From NCBI RefSeq assembly GCF_036227105.1, contig NZ_CP109434.1, forward strand, positions 4,468,001 to 4,532,000: DNA of 64,000 bases, in the 5' to 3' direction. Positions 56,494 through 64,000 of the stretch are shown here, piece by piece; within the stretch, counting starts at the first letter, position 1, and the number at the start of each line of letters is the position of its first letter. The notes beneath the pieces were generated by a model. The model did no database searches. It saw only the letters and a program-made list of their open reading frames with translations, and had not been told where the DNA came from. The DNA comes from Amycolatopsis sp. NBC_01488. GTDB taxonomy: Bacteria > Actinomycetota > Actinomycetes > Mycobacteriales > Pseudonocardiaceae. The position numbers were made by a program, and so were the translations under genes.

Positions 56494-56982
56494 TCATCCG
56501 ATCGGCCCATCAATCTCGATGGCGGTGTATTCACCGCCTGGGCGGACGACGCTGTCGTTGAACCTGATGCTGACGTTGGCCTTGTCGGTGATCGCGGTGG
56601 CTTTGATGGCGGTGACAGTTCCGTCGATGTCGTCGTTGGTGAACTCGAGATGAACCCCGCGCTGTTTGAGCCCGGTAGCCACGTCGAGCCGCTGCCCGGT
56701 CAGTGACTCAATGCGCCGCCAGGCAGAGCCCAATGCGTTGAGTAACTCTTGGTCGGTGGTGTGTGGCTGAGCTCCGTCAACGGTGTACTTGCGCAGAACC
56801 TGCGTGGACTGCTCGAGCTCGGCGAGCGCACTCGACTGCTGGTCGCCGGTCGTCGCGGCATTGTCGGCTTTGGCCGCGGACCGATGCTTGTCCATGACTT
56901 TCCCGGCTTGCTCGAACACGAACTTCACCAGCTGGGGAAGTACGGTGGCGCTGACGGTGGCCAGCGTGAAGGGGTCAGACAC
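56494..56982 (-). CDS. First gene of NTPase operon: small protein of unknown family
   Basis: GTG at 56982 has GGGAG upstream. The 162-aa product has an N-terminal helix (PFTLATVSATVLPQLVKFVF then EQAGKVMDKHR), a polar helical middle (ALAELEQSTQVLRKYTVDGA, RRIESLTGQRLDVATGLKQR) and a beta-rich end (VHLEFTNDDIDGTVTAIKAT, NVSIRFNDSVVRPGGEYTAI). The architecture of membrane-proximal helix, linker and small beta domain resembles adaptor-like partners of conflict NTPases, but I know no named family. It overlaps the NTPase start (ATGA). Confidence 0.65.
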   Translation of the reverse strand: MSDPFTLATVSATVLPQLVKFVFEQAGKVMDKHRSAAKADNAATTGDQQSSALAELEQSTQVLRKYTVDGAQPHTTDQELLNALGSAWRRIESLTGQRLDVATGLKQRGVHLEFTNDDIDGTVTAIKATAITDKANVSIRFNDSVVRPGGEYTAIEIDGPIG

Positions 56983-57513
56983 GGGCGCTCCCAGGACACA
57001 GACGCTGATATGCGCGACGCGACAAGGTCGGTCGCGGGTTAGCCGGCGATCACCGTCGGCTCGCACACGCTTGCACAGCAACACCCGTCAGGGCGAGCAG
57101 CCGCCGGTGTTTCCACCCAGACGGAGCGATCTGCCCTAAATCTGGATCAATTGCGTATCTGTCGGACGGCGAAGCGCACCCGCAGGAGACCACCGTCCAT
57201 CGCCGACCTTGGGCTGCAGAGCTCGCCGCCGTGTGCGGTGTTCGTGCCGGGACAAGCCGCTGGCCTGGATGTCAATAGATTGGCCTTGATGTGTCAAGGG
57301 ATTGTCACGTCGAGTGTTAGGCTGGGCTGTTCGTGGCCGTGGTGTTCAGCGGCAGCGCCTGTGGGGTTTCCAGATGTCAGTTCTTGGCCTCATTCTGATC
57401 TCGTACGCACGCTCAGGAACCGCACAGCAATGCCGGCGTCCCGAATTTAGGCAAATCCAAGCGGTGCAGGCCGCGTACCACGATGAACTGGCTCGGGTCC
57501 GGACAGCTGACCT
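56983..57513. other. Promoter side of the NTPase operon; no other gene supported
   Basis: No coding family is recognised between the operon start and the IS5-like element. The AT-richer stretch around 57260-57300 could be promoter DNA. Confidence 0.35.
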
Positions 57514-58404
57514 AAGGGATGTCTCGTAACCCCGGTGTCGGGCTGACTGGCCGGTAGTTGATCATGTTGGTGTGGTGCAGGTGATCACGGCGTCGCGGCT
57601 GGAGTGGATTGCCCCCTTCACCGGGCTGGAACCGGGCCAGTTCCGCAAGCTGGTGCGGTTGGTCGCCCAGCGCGGCGGAGACGAGATCACCGACGGCCGC
57701 CCTGGCCGGCAGTGGGCGTCGCCGCTGGCCGACCGGGGGCTGCTGGTGGCGACGTACTGGTGGACGAACCTGAGGATGCGGTAGATCGGGCCGTTGTTCG
57801 GGGTGTCGCATTCGGCGGCGCACCGGGTGATCGACTCGATCGGTCCGCTGCTGGCGTTGGCGCCGGTCCGCAAACGCCGGGTTGGCTCCGTGGCGATCGT
57901 GGACGGTACCCTGGTCCCGACCCGGGATCACCGGCTGGCGACTCCGTCGAAGAACTACCGGTACTCCACCAACGTACAGGTCGCGATCGATGCCGAGACC
58001 AGGCTGGTGATCGCTACCGGTGATCCGCGGCTGGGCAGCCGCAACGACTGCACCGTGTACCGCGACTCGGGTATCGCCGAGGCACTCGCCGGCCGGCCGG
58101 TCATGGCCGATGGTGGTTACCAAGGTAATCCGGAGGTGGTCATGCCGTACTGCAAACCTCGTGACGGCAGCGAGTTGCCGGACTGGAAGGAAGACCTCAA
58201 CGCGACCCACCGCAAGGTCCGTGCCCGCGTCGAGCACGTGCTGGCCCGGATGAAGAACTTCAAGATCCTCCGCGACTACCGTCTGTCGGCGAGCACGCTC
58301 GCCGACACCGTCTCCGGCATCGCGCACCTGCACAACGTCGTCCTCCCCGACTGACCGCAACACCAGTCCCACCAACCACAACACGAGTTACGAGACATTC
58401 CTTA
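57514..58404 (+). mobile_element. IS5-family element, inactive (about 0.9 kb)
   Basis: The ends AAGGGATGTCTCGTAAC and, from the right, AAGGAATGTCTCGTAAC are inverted repeats that differ at one base. The element carries one transposase gene with a nonsense codon. Confidence 0.85.
57572..58354 (+). pseudogene. IS5-family (DDE_Tnp_4-like) transposase with amber codon
   Basis: The N-terminal HTH part (VITASRLEWIAPFTGLEPGQ, WWTNLRMR) ends at TAG 57782-57784. The same frame continues IGPLFGVSHSAAHRVIDSIG, the catalytic VGSVAIVDGTLVPTRDHRLA, VMADGGYQGNPEVVMPY and RKVRARVEHVLARMKNFKIL. CAG (Gln) to TAG is the likely change. Confidence 0.85.
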
Positions 58405-58953
58405 GGAGGTGAACTTTACGGGCTCGGGGCACTGATTCGGCCGCGATACTTCTGTTCATGCAGGCGGGTGAAGGGTGACGAGCTGCTTTACAAATGTCCG
58501 AGCCACGCGAGGATATAACGCGAAGCTTCGGCGGACGGCGAGAGGACATGTCCCCAGCCGGGGACAAGGTGAGTTGTTAGTCTGGTGCCCCGTCGGAAAA
58601 AGCGTGCTTCGTGTTCTGAGAGGGCCCGGTTGTCTCGGCATCGCCCGGCCTGCGCACTTGCGGGGCAGAAACGAATTGTCCTGCTGCCCTGCGATCACCA
58701 GTATCGGCGGGACCGAAACGGTCATCGGGATCGTCCACATCTCGCGTGCGCCAGTCAGCTCCGCGCGTGACCAGATCCCCTTTGTGTTCTCATCTTGGCG
58801 CACGAGGTCTGCCGGGCTGGCCGGAGACCACCACAAGTCCCCTCGTCGACCGGGTACCGTGGTGATCCAGCCGTCATCGAGGTCGGCGAATCGAGCTTCG
58901 CGGTTCGCTGTATGGACCGCGTCGGGTGGCACGGCGACATCCGCGAGGTCGGG
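58405..58953 (-). other. Flank of IS21, possible gene remnant
   Basis: The minus strand carries protein-like text (PDLADVAVPPDAVHTANREA, RFADLDDGWITTVPGRRGDL, ELTGAREMWTIPMTVSVPPI) up to the IS21 edge. On the far side of the IS, minus-strand text near 61510-61620 (RPDIITHHRGDDLVLASDAP) could be its upstream part. No family is recognised. Confidence 0.3.
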
Positions 58954-59084
58954 TGTCCGTGGCCAGTGAATACTCCCCATAGGCGGCCAGATAAGGCCCC
59001 GCTGATGGCCACCGGGTTCCCCGTGGACGGCCAGATATCTCCCCGGTAGATCGTCCGGGATGTCGTGCGGCAAGGCTGCGCGAC

Positions 59085-60602
59085 GTGAAGAGCAGCAGGG
59101 AGATCATGGAGATCCTCGAGGCGTATGACCTCACGGGGAGTTACCGCGCCGCGGCGGAGCTCGCGGGGTGTGACCACCACACCGTCGCGCGGTATGTAGC
59201 CCTGCGGGAGGCCGGTGAAGCACCGGTCGCGCGGGAGCACCGCGTTCGCCCGATCGACGAGTACCTGCCGAAGATCGAGGAGCTGGTGGTGCGCTCCAAC
59301 GGCCGGGTCCGCGCTGATGTGGTGCATCAGCGGATCACCGCGATGGGCTTCACCGGAGGTGAACGCACCACCCGACGGGTGGTGGCGCAGGTGAAACAGC
59401 GGTTGCGGGCCGGTCAGCGGCGAGTGTTCCGGCCGTGGATCGTGGAGCCCGGACTGTGGTTGCAGTGGGATTGGGGCCACGGACCGAAAATCGCCGGTAG
59501 GCAGACGCAGCTGTGGTGTGCGTGGCTGGCGTGGTCGCGGTTTCGGGTGGTGATCCCGGTGATGGACAAGACCCTGCCGACGATCGTGGCGTGCCTGGAC
59601 ACCACCCTGCGACGAATCGGCGGTGTTCCGACGTATGCGTTGACCGACAACGAAAAGACAGTGTCGGTGGACCATATCGCGGCGATCGCGGTCCGCAACC
59701 CCGACATCGTCGAAGTGGGCCGGCACTACGGGATGACGATCCGCACCTGCATCCCGGCGGACCCGCAGACCAAGGGCGGGTCGGAGGCGACGGTCCGGAT
59801 CGCGAAGGCCGATCTGGTGCCCACCGACACCAACCTGCTGGAGGAGTACCGCAGCTTCGGCGAGCTCGAGACAGCCTGCCGGGAGTTCTGTGAGCAGGTC
59901 AACGACCGGCCGCACCGCGAGACCCACCGCCGCCCCGTTGAAGCGCTCGCGGAGGAACGCCAACGGCTGCATCCCTTGACCCGTAAGCCGTTCACTGTCG
60001 CGTTCGGCACCACCCGGCGCGTCAACTGGGACGGCACCGTCTCCGTTGAGGGCGTGCGGTATTCGGTGCCGCACCAGCTGGTCGACACCCGGGTCTGGGT
60101 CCGCTTCCACGGCGACGACCTGATCGTCACCTCGGTCGATGACAACGGCCCCGCCGAGGTCGCCCGGCACGCTCGTTCGACACCGGGCAACCCGTCGATC
60201 AAGGACGAGCACTACCCACCACGCCCCGATCACCACGGCGACCGGACCCCGCGAGCCAGCTCGGCGGAGGAGGCGGCGTTCCTGGCGCTGGGCAGCGGCG
60301 CGGCAGCCTGGTTGACCGAGGCCGCGGCCACCGGCGCGCGTCGGATCCGCCCGAAGATGGCCGAAGCAGTCACCCTGGCGAAGCTGCATCCCGCCGAGGA
60401 GGTTGATCGGGCGCTGGGGATCGCGGCGATCGCCGGGCGGTTCGCCGAGAACGACCTGATCCGCATCCTGACCCACAACACCGGCCGCGACACCGCCGAA
60501 CCCTCGCGGGCCAGTGAGGACCACAGCCTCCAGCCGGGCACCTCGGCCTGGTCCAGCTTCGGCCTCCCCACCAGCGACAACGACTCTGAAAGTGACGTGT
60601 GA
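59085..60602 (+). CDS. istA: IS21-family transposase IstA
   Basis: The 505-aa protein from GTG 59085 has an N-terminal HTH (YDLTGSYRAAAELAGCDHHT), an rve core with LWLQWDWGHGPKIAGRQTQL (first D), YALTDNEKTVSVDH (second D) and GGSEATVRIAKADL (E), and a C-terminal beta-barrel (VNWDGTVSVEGVRYSVPHQL). It catalyses strand transfer with IstB as ATP-dependent helper. Confidence 0.95.
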   Translation: MKSSREIMEILEAYDLTGSYRAAAELAGCDHHTVARYVALREAGEAPVAREHRVRPIDEYLPKIEELVVRSNGRVRADVVHQRITAMGFTGGERTTRRVVAQVKQRLRAGQRRVFRPWIVEPGLWLQWDWGHGPKIAGRQTQLWCAWLAWSRFRVVIPVMDKTLPTIVACLDTTLRRIGGVPTYALTDNEKTVSVDHIAAIAVRNPDIVEVGRHYGMTIRTCIPADPQTKGGSEATVRIAKADLVPTDTNLLEEYRSFGELETACREFCEQVNDRPHRETHRRPVEALAEERQRLHPLTRKPFTVAFGTTRRVNWDGTVSVEGVRYSVPHQLVDTRVWVRFHGDDLIVTSVDDNGPAEVARHARSTPGNPSIKDEHYPPRPDHHGDRTPRASSAEEAAFLALGSGAAAWLTEAAATGARRIRPKMAEAVTLAKLHPAEEVDRALGIAAIAGRFAENDLIRILTHNTGRDTAEPSRASEDHSLQPGTSAWSSFGLPTSDNDSESDV

Positions 60603-61390
60603 TGACCTCTGGACTGCGCGTCGCCGGCCCCGCCGGTGACCCCCTCGCCGAAGCCGTCGCGCTGACGAAACGGCTGAAACTGCCGCACCTGCGGCGCGCG
60701 TTGACCGACCTGATCCCGACCGCGAAGGCACAACGCTGGGACCCGGCCGAGGTCGTGCGGGTCCTGCTCGCCGAGGAAGCCGCCGGCCGCGACGCCGCGA
60801 ACCTGCGAACGCGGCGCAAACGCGCCGCGTTCCCCGCAGGCAAGACCTTCGGCGACTGGGACGAGCAAGCCTCCTCCATCGCCCGCCCCACCCAAGACTC
60901 GCTGAAGACCCTGGAATGGGTGCGGAACAAGGAAAACCTCTGCATCTGCGGACCGTCCGGGACCGGCAAATCACACTTCTGCGAAGCCCTCGGCCAAGCT
61001 GCGATCGAAGCGGGGCTGACCGTCGCCTGGTTCACCATCGAAGACCTAGGCGCACTCGTGCGCCGGCACCGGGTCGACGACTCCATCACCCGAGCCCTGG
61101 CCCGGCTGATCCGCACCGACTTGATCATCATTGACGACATCGGGCTGCTGCCGGTCAGCCCCGACGCAGCTGAAGGGTTCTACCGGCTGGTCGACGCCGC
61201 CTACGAACGCCGCGCGCTAGCCGTGAGCTCGAACCTGCACCCCTCAGGATTCGACGAGATCATGCCGAAAACCCTGGCCACCGCCACGGTCGACCGGCTC
61301 CTGCACCACGCGCACGTCGTCGTCACCCAAGGTGACAGCTTCCGGCTCGCCCAAGCTACCTCCGGACAGGGGGTCAGGCCGTTGCGTTGA
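60602..61390 (+). CDS. istB: IS21-family helper ATPase IstB
   Basis: The ATG at 60602 overlaps the istA stop (TGATG), with a GTG one codon upstream. The 262-aa AAA+ protein has LCICGPSGTGKSHFCEALGQ (Walker A), LIIIDDIGLLPVS (Walker B) and a DnaA/DnaC-like end (LAVSSNLHPSGFDEIMPKTL). Confidence 0.95.
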   Translation: MTSGLRVAGPAGDPLAEAVALTKRLKLPHLRRALTDLIPTAKAQRWDPAEVVRVLLAEEAAGRDAANLRTRRKRAAFPAGKTFGDWDEQASSIARPTQDSLKTLEWVRNKENLCICGPSGTGKSHFCEALGQAAIEAGLTVAWFTIEDLGALVRRHRVDDSITRALARLIRTDLIIIDDIGLLPVSPDAAEGFYRLVDAAYERRALAVSSNLHPSGFDEIMPKTLATATVDRLLHHAHVVVTQGDSFRLAQATSGQGVRPLR

Positions 61391-61502
61391 TCTGAGTCCT
61401 ACCCAGGCGGGGAAATATCTGGCCGTGAGCGGGGACGTCCGCTTGGCCGCCAGCGGGGAGAACATCTGGCCGCCTACGGGGAGGAAAAACTGACCATTGA
61501 CA

Positions 61503-62162
61503 CTGCCCGGTGACGATGGTGCGTCCGAGGCCAACACGAGGTCGTCGCCACGGTGGTGGGTGATGATGTCGGGGCGTGGGCAGGGTCGGTTTCCGCCGCG
61601 AGCGAGCACCCTCGCCGTTCGCTCCAACTGAGCAGGTCAAGCTGTGCCCGAAGGCCCGGATTCTGGGTTCTCCATTGCCCCCACTACAGAGTATCAGCGA
61701 TCCGGATGTCGCTTCTGATTGCAGCCGGACACCGCGACGGCGCGCTGAAGTGGGTCGCTGGTTACAGGTTCGCTATGTCACCGCCAAAGCGCTGGTCAAC
61801 GGTTCGACGCTGGTGATGGGCATTGCGTCGCTGCTGATGGGCTATTCCCGCCGTGTGCGAGGCGTGAGGGAAAGACCGGGGTGACCGACGTCGACGCCTA
61901 ACCGGTGAGCACGGGAAAGCCGACCAGGCCGCTCTCTGCGCCGACTCGTCAGGCGCGGGCCGGGGATCAGTGCGAGGTGCGTGCCGACGGCCTGCTGGCG
62001 CAGCGGTCCTGTGCACTCGCCGCGACCCCTCTCGGGGCGCGGTCGCTGCAGGAACTACCGCGTCGGCGTAGTACGCCGTCGGTGCGGCTACACGCTTTCG
62101 TGCGGGCGTGTCGAGCGTGGTGGCTCGTCCAAGTGGGGTGGGAACGTCGGCACACTGACCAC
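61503..62162. other. Gap between IS21 and the S9 peptidase
   Basis: One plus frame near 61735-61884 (VGRWLQVRYVTAKALVNGST then LVMGIASLLMGYS) looks protein-like but has no start or family and may be a remnant. Nothing else is supported. Confidence 0.35.
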
Positions 62163-64000
62163 ATGACAGGTTTGACAGCTGAACTCGTGGTCGACGGGCG
62201 CGTCCCGCAGACACCGACTCTCGCTCCGAACGGGCATTTGCTTTGCTACGTCCTCGCCCCCACCAGCCGAATCGGTGACTACCTCGACACCGCACTCTGG
62301 CTAGCCGACATCAACAGCGACGGTGCGTGGAGCCGGGTGACCGCCGACAACGCGACGGAGTCCCGACCCCGCTGGTCCGCGGACTCGCGCACGCTGTACT
62401 TCCTGTCCGACCGCGCCGAGCGTGGCACTCCGCAGATGCACCGGCTCACCCCCGCAGACGGAACAGTGATCGCGTTGACCCGCTGGCGCGCCGGCATCGC
62501 CGACCACCTGCCTCTCGCCGATCCCAACCTGATCGCCCTGCTCGCCGAGGACGAGCCCACCGAAAAGGACGTGCGCCGCGCCCGGGACCGTGACGACGCC
62601 ATCGTTGTCGGCGAACGCGAACCTCGTGCCCGGCTGCGGCTGCTCGACCTGCGCACCGGTCATATCACCACCCCGGGTGTGTTCGACAACCGGCACGTTG
62701 TGGAAATGAGGCAACGACCCGACGGTGGCCCGCTCGCCGTGCTCACCCAGGCCAGCGCCGACAAGGACTACGGCCCCCGCACCGGCCAACTGCACCTGTT
62801 CGACCCCGCCACAGGGACTGCGGAAGACCTCGGACCGGTCGAGGTCGACGCACAATCCCTGGTCTGGTGGCCGGACGATGACGGGTGGCACCTCGGTTAC
62901 GTCGCCCTCACCCCGCCGGCCCTCCACGCCGGCACTGCGGTTTTCGACTTGACTCTGAGCAGCCGCGTCCGTCGCAACCGCGCCGCAGGCCTGCCGATGT
63001 GCCCCATCGAACTGTGCCAGACCGACGCCGCCCCCCTGGTGGTCTTCGCCAACGGCCTGCACACGACCCTGGCCCGGCTCGACCCCGACGGTCCCACACC
63101 ACTATCGCAGCACCCCGGCCACCTCGACGCCCTCACCACCACCCCGGCTGGCAAGACGATCGCGGCACTGACCGGTACCCGGTACCAACCCACGAACGTT
63201 TATGTTGGGCCAACGACGGGGCCGCTGCGGAAGGTCACGGACACCCGCCCTGAACTGGACGGCATCGCATTCGGTACGCAGCGACCGCTGGTCTATCGAG
63301 CGGCCGACGGCCTCGATCTGGATGGTCTGCTAATACTGCCGGCCGGGAAATCCGCTTTGGACGGCCCGTTCCCGCTCGTCACGATCGTGCATGGAGGCCC
63401 CGACGATCGGTACGCCGATCGCCTCCAGTTGTTCTCGTTCCACGGTGCACGGCCACAGTGGCTGGCCACCGCCGGATACGCGGTGTTCCTGCCCAACCCG
63501 CGGGGCGGGCAGGGCCACGGTCACGAGTTCGCGGCCAGCGTCGTAGGCAGGGTCGGCCGGGAGGAGTGGTCCGACATCCTGACCGGCATCGACCTGCTGA
63601 TCGCCGAGGGTATCGCCGACCCCGATCGGCTGGGTATCGCCGGTGGGAGCCACGGTGGGTTCATGGCCGCTTGGGCGATCGGGCAGACGAACCGGTTTCG
63701 CGCCGCGCTGGTCGACGCGGGTATCACCGACTGGGGGATGCTGGCCGCGAACGGGGAGCACGGCCAGCTCGACGGCGCGCTTAGCGGCAGCATCGGGTGG
63801 GAGGGAGTGGGCCCACACCCGCATGACGCGGTAAGCCCGGTCTCCTTTGCCAGCCACGTACGCACCCCGGTGCTCATCCTGCACGGCGCCGAGGACACCA
63901 ACGTCCCGCTCGGCCAGGCCGTGTACTTCCACCGGGCACTGCGCCATTTCGGCGTTGAGCACGAATTCGTGATCTATCCCAGAGAGGGCCACTCGATCCA
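62163..64000 (+). CDS. S9-family prolyl oligopeptidase-like peptidase, 3' end beyond window
   Basis: ATG at 62163. At least 612 residues: an N-terminal propeller with TolB-like repeats (ESRPRWSADSRTLYFLSDRA, GPRTGQLHLFDPATGTAEDL) and a C-terminal alpha/beta-hydrolase domain. The nucleophile lies in LGIAGGSHGGFMAAWAIGQT (about 496), the acid in LILHGAEDTNVPLGQA (about 577) and the base in YPREGHSI (about 609), just before the window ends. HGGPDDRYADR forms the oxyanion region. The family cleaves short peptides as acylaminoacyl- or dipeptidyl-peptidases. No signal peptide is seen, so it is probably cytoplasmic. Confidence 0.9.
   Translation, partial: MTGLTAELVVDGRVPQTPTLAPNGHLLCYVLAPTSRIGDYLDTALWLADINSDGAWSRVTADNATESRPRWSADSRTLYFLSDRAERGTPQMHRLTPADGTVIALTRWRAGIADHLPLADPNLIALLAEDEPTEKDVRRARDRDDAIVVGEREPRARLRLLDLRTGHITTPGVFDNRHVVEMRQRPDGGPLAVLTQASADKDYGPRTGQLHLFDPATGTAEDLGPVEVDAQSLVWWPDDDGWHLGYVALTPPALHAGTAVFDLTLSSRVRRNRAAGLPMCPIELCQTDAAPLVVFANGLHTTLARLDPDGPTPLSQHPGHLDALTTTPAGKTIAALTGTRYQPTNVYVGPTTGPLRKVTDTRPELDGIAFGTQRPLVYRAADGLDLDGLLILPAGKSALDGPFPLVTIVHGGPDDRYADRLQLFSFHGARPQWLATAGYAVFLPNPRGGQGHGHEFAASVVGRVGREEWSDILTGIDLLIAEGIADPDRLGIAGGSHGGFMAAWAIGQTNRFRAALVDAGITDWGMLAANGEHGQLDGALSGSIGWEGVGPHPHDAVSPVSFASHVRTPVLILHGAEDTNVPLGQAVYFHRALRHFGVEHEFVIYPREGHSI

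Larger units (their letters stand above)
52719..56497 (-). pseudogene. P-loop NTPase (STAND/AAA-like) gene split by IS256
   Basis: ATG at 56497 overlaps the upstream gene by 4 nt. The N-terminal part (56497-54824, 558 codons) has a Pro-rich linker, a hinge-like segment FTGNLNFGEMNGVKVVNKVQ, then the nucleotide-binding region: RRLLVLARQPGTGRTMIAHA (Walker A-like with Arg for the usual Lys) and CWLIFLMSPEQW. A long helical C-terminus follows. After IS256, 53378-52719 continues EVCGLEFGRRHTGKALRRLK. Removing the IS and one 9-bp duplication rejoins ..LWRAVA-EVCGLE.. in frame for a 777-aa protein. As it stands, translation runs into the IS and stops at 54770. The family is not named with certainty; conflict-type NTPases are the best comparison. 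Confidence 0.75.
58954..61502 (+). mobile_element. IS21-family insertion sequence (2549 bp)
   Basis: The ends begin TGTC and finish GACA. Each end has about three copies of an internal repeat built from CGGCCAGAT and CCCCG (left at about 58970-59055, right at about 61405-61490), the multiple transposase-binding sites typical of IS21. Genes istA and istB are intact and overlapping. No clear target duplication is visible. Confidence 0.9.

Overview
The window is high-GC DNA with frequent GTG/TTG starts, purine-rich ribosome sites, secreted enzymes, DUF3558/DUF2637/DUF6153-type proteins and LytR-CpsA-Psr/TatB genes. This points to an actinomycete, most likely a member of the Pseudonocardiaceae such as Amycolatopsis (inference from gene content; no rRNA or complete tRNA is present). 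No CRISPR array was seen.

Layout. 0-17 kb: a region rich in decayed genes: a cut-off WYL regulator, a VOC protein with a nonsense codon, a frameshifted aldo/keto reductase, two secreted proteins (a phosphoesterase with a beta-propeller-like tail and its partner), then remnants of a carbohydrate-binding protein, AI-2E transporter, hibernation factor, VanZ protein and a DUF305/DUF6153 pair. An IS256 copy follows, then a metal-type permease behind a CsoR-like palindrome, a broken YCII/sigma-factor pair, and an intact ArsR-SRPBCC pair with a perfect operator. 17-24 kb: a modular secreted phosphoesterase, then remnants of cysteine synthase and hypX. 24-33 kb: the best preserved block, with an ArsR regulator and an FtsW-type protein diverging from a Mg-type P-ATPase, MgtC, and a two-gene ABC importer without a binding protein. 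33-46 kb: membrane and envelope genes (DUF3558 lipoprotein, S1 protease, guanyl-type RNase, RodA-type SEDS protein, LCP ligase, TatB, VanZ) mixed with further pseudogenes. 46-62 kb: a mobile zone with IS3 remnants around a GNAT acetyltransferase, a tyrosine integrase next to a tRNA-Lys 3' fragment (probable attachment site), a DUF2637 transfer-gene remnant, a translationally coupled three-gene NTPase operon split by a second IS256 copy, a dead IS5-type element and an intact IS21 element. 62-64 kb: an S9 peptidase running off the window.

Main points. (1) The NTPase operon at 51.9-57.0 kb looks like an uncharacterised conflict- or membrane-associated three-component system. IS256 insertion broke its central gene, and the frame is restored exactly if the IS and one 9-bp target duplication are removed. 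(2) The two IS256 copies have different, perfect 9-bp target duplications, so each is an independent, recent insertion. (3) About twenty genes are broken by one-base indels, nonsense codons or deletions beside fully intact operons. Either this is a true relic zone or some indels are sequencing errors; the large deletions and nonsense codons favour real decay for at least part of it.
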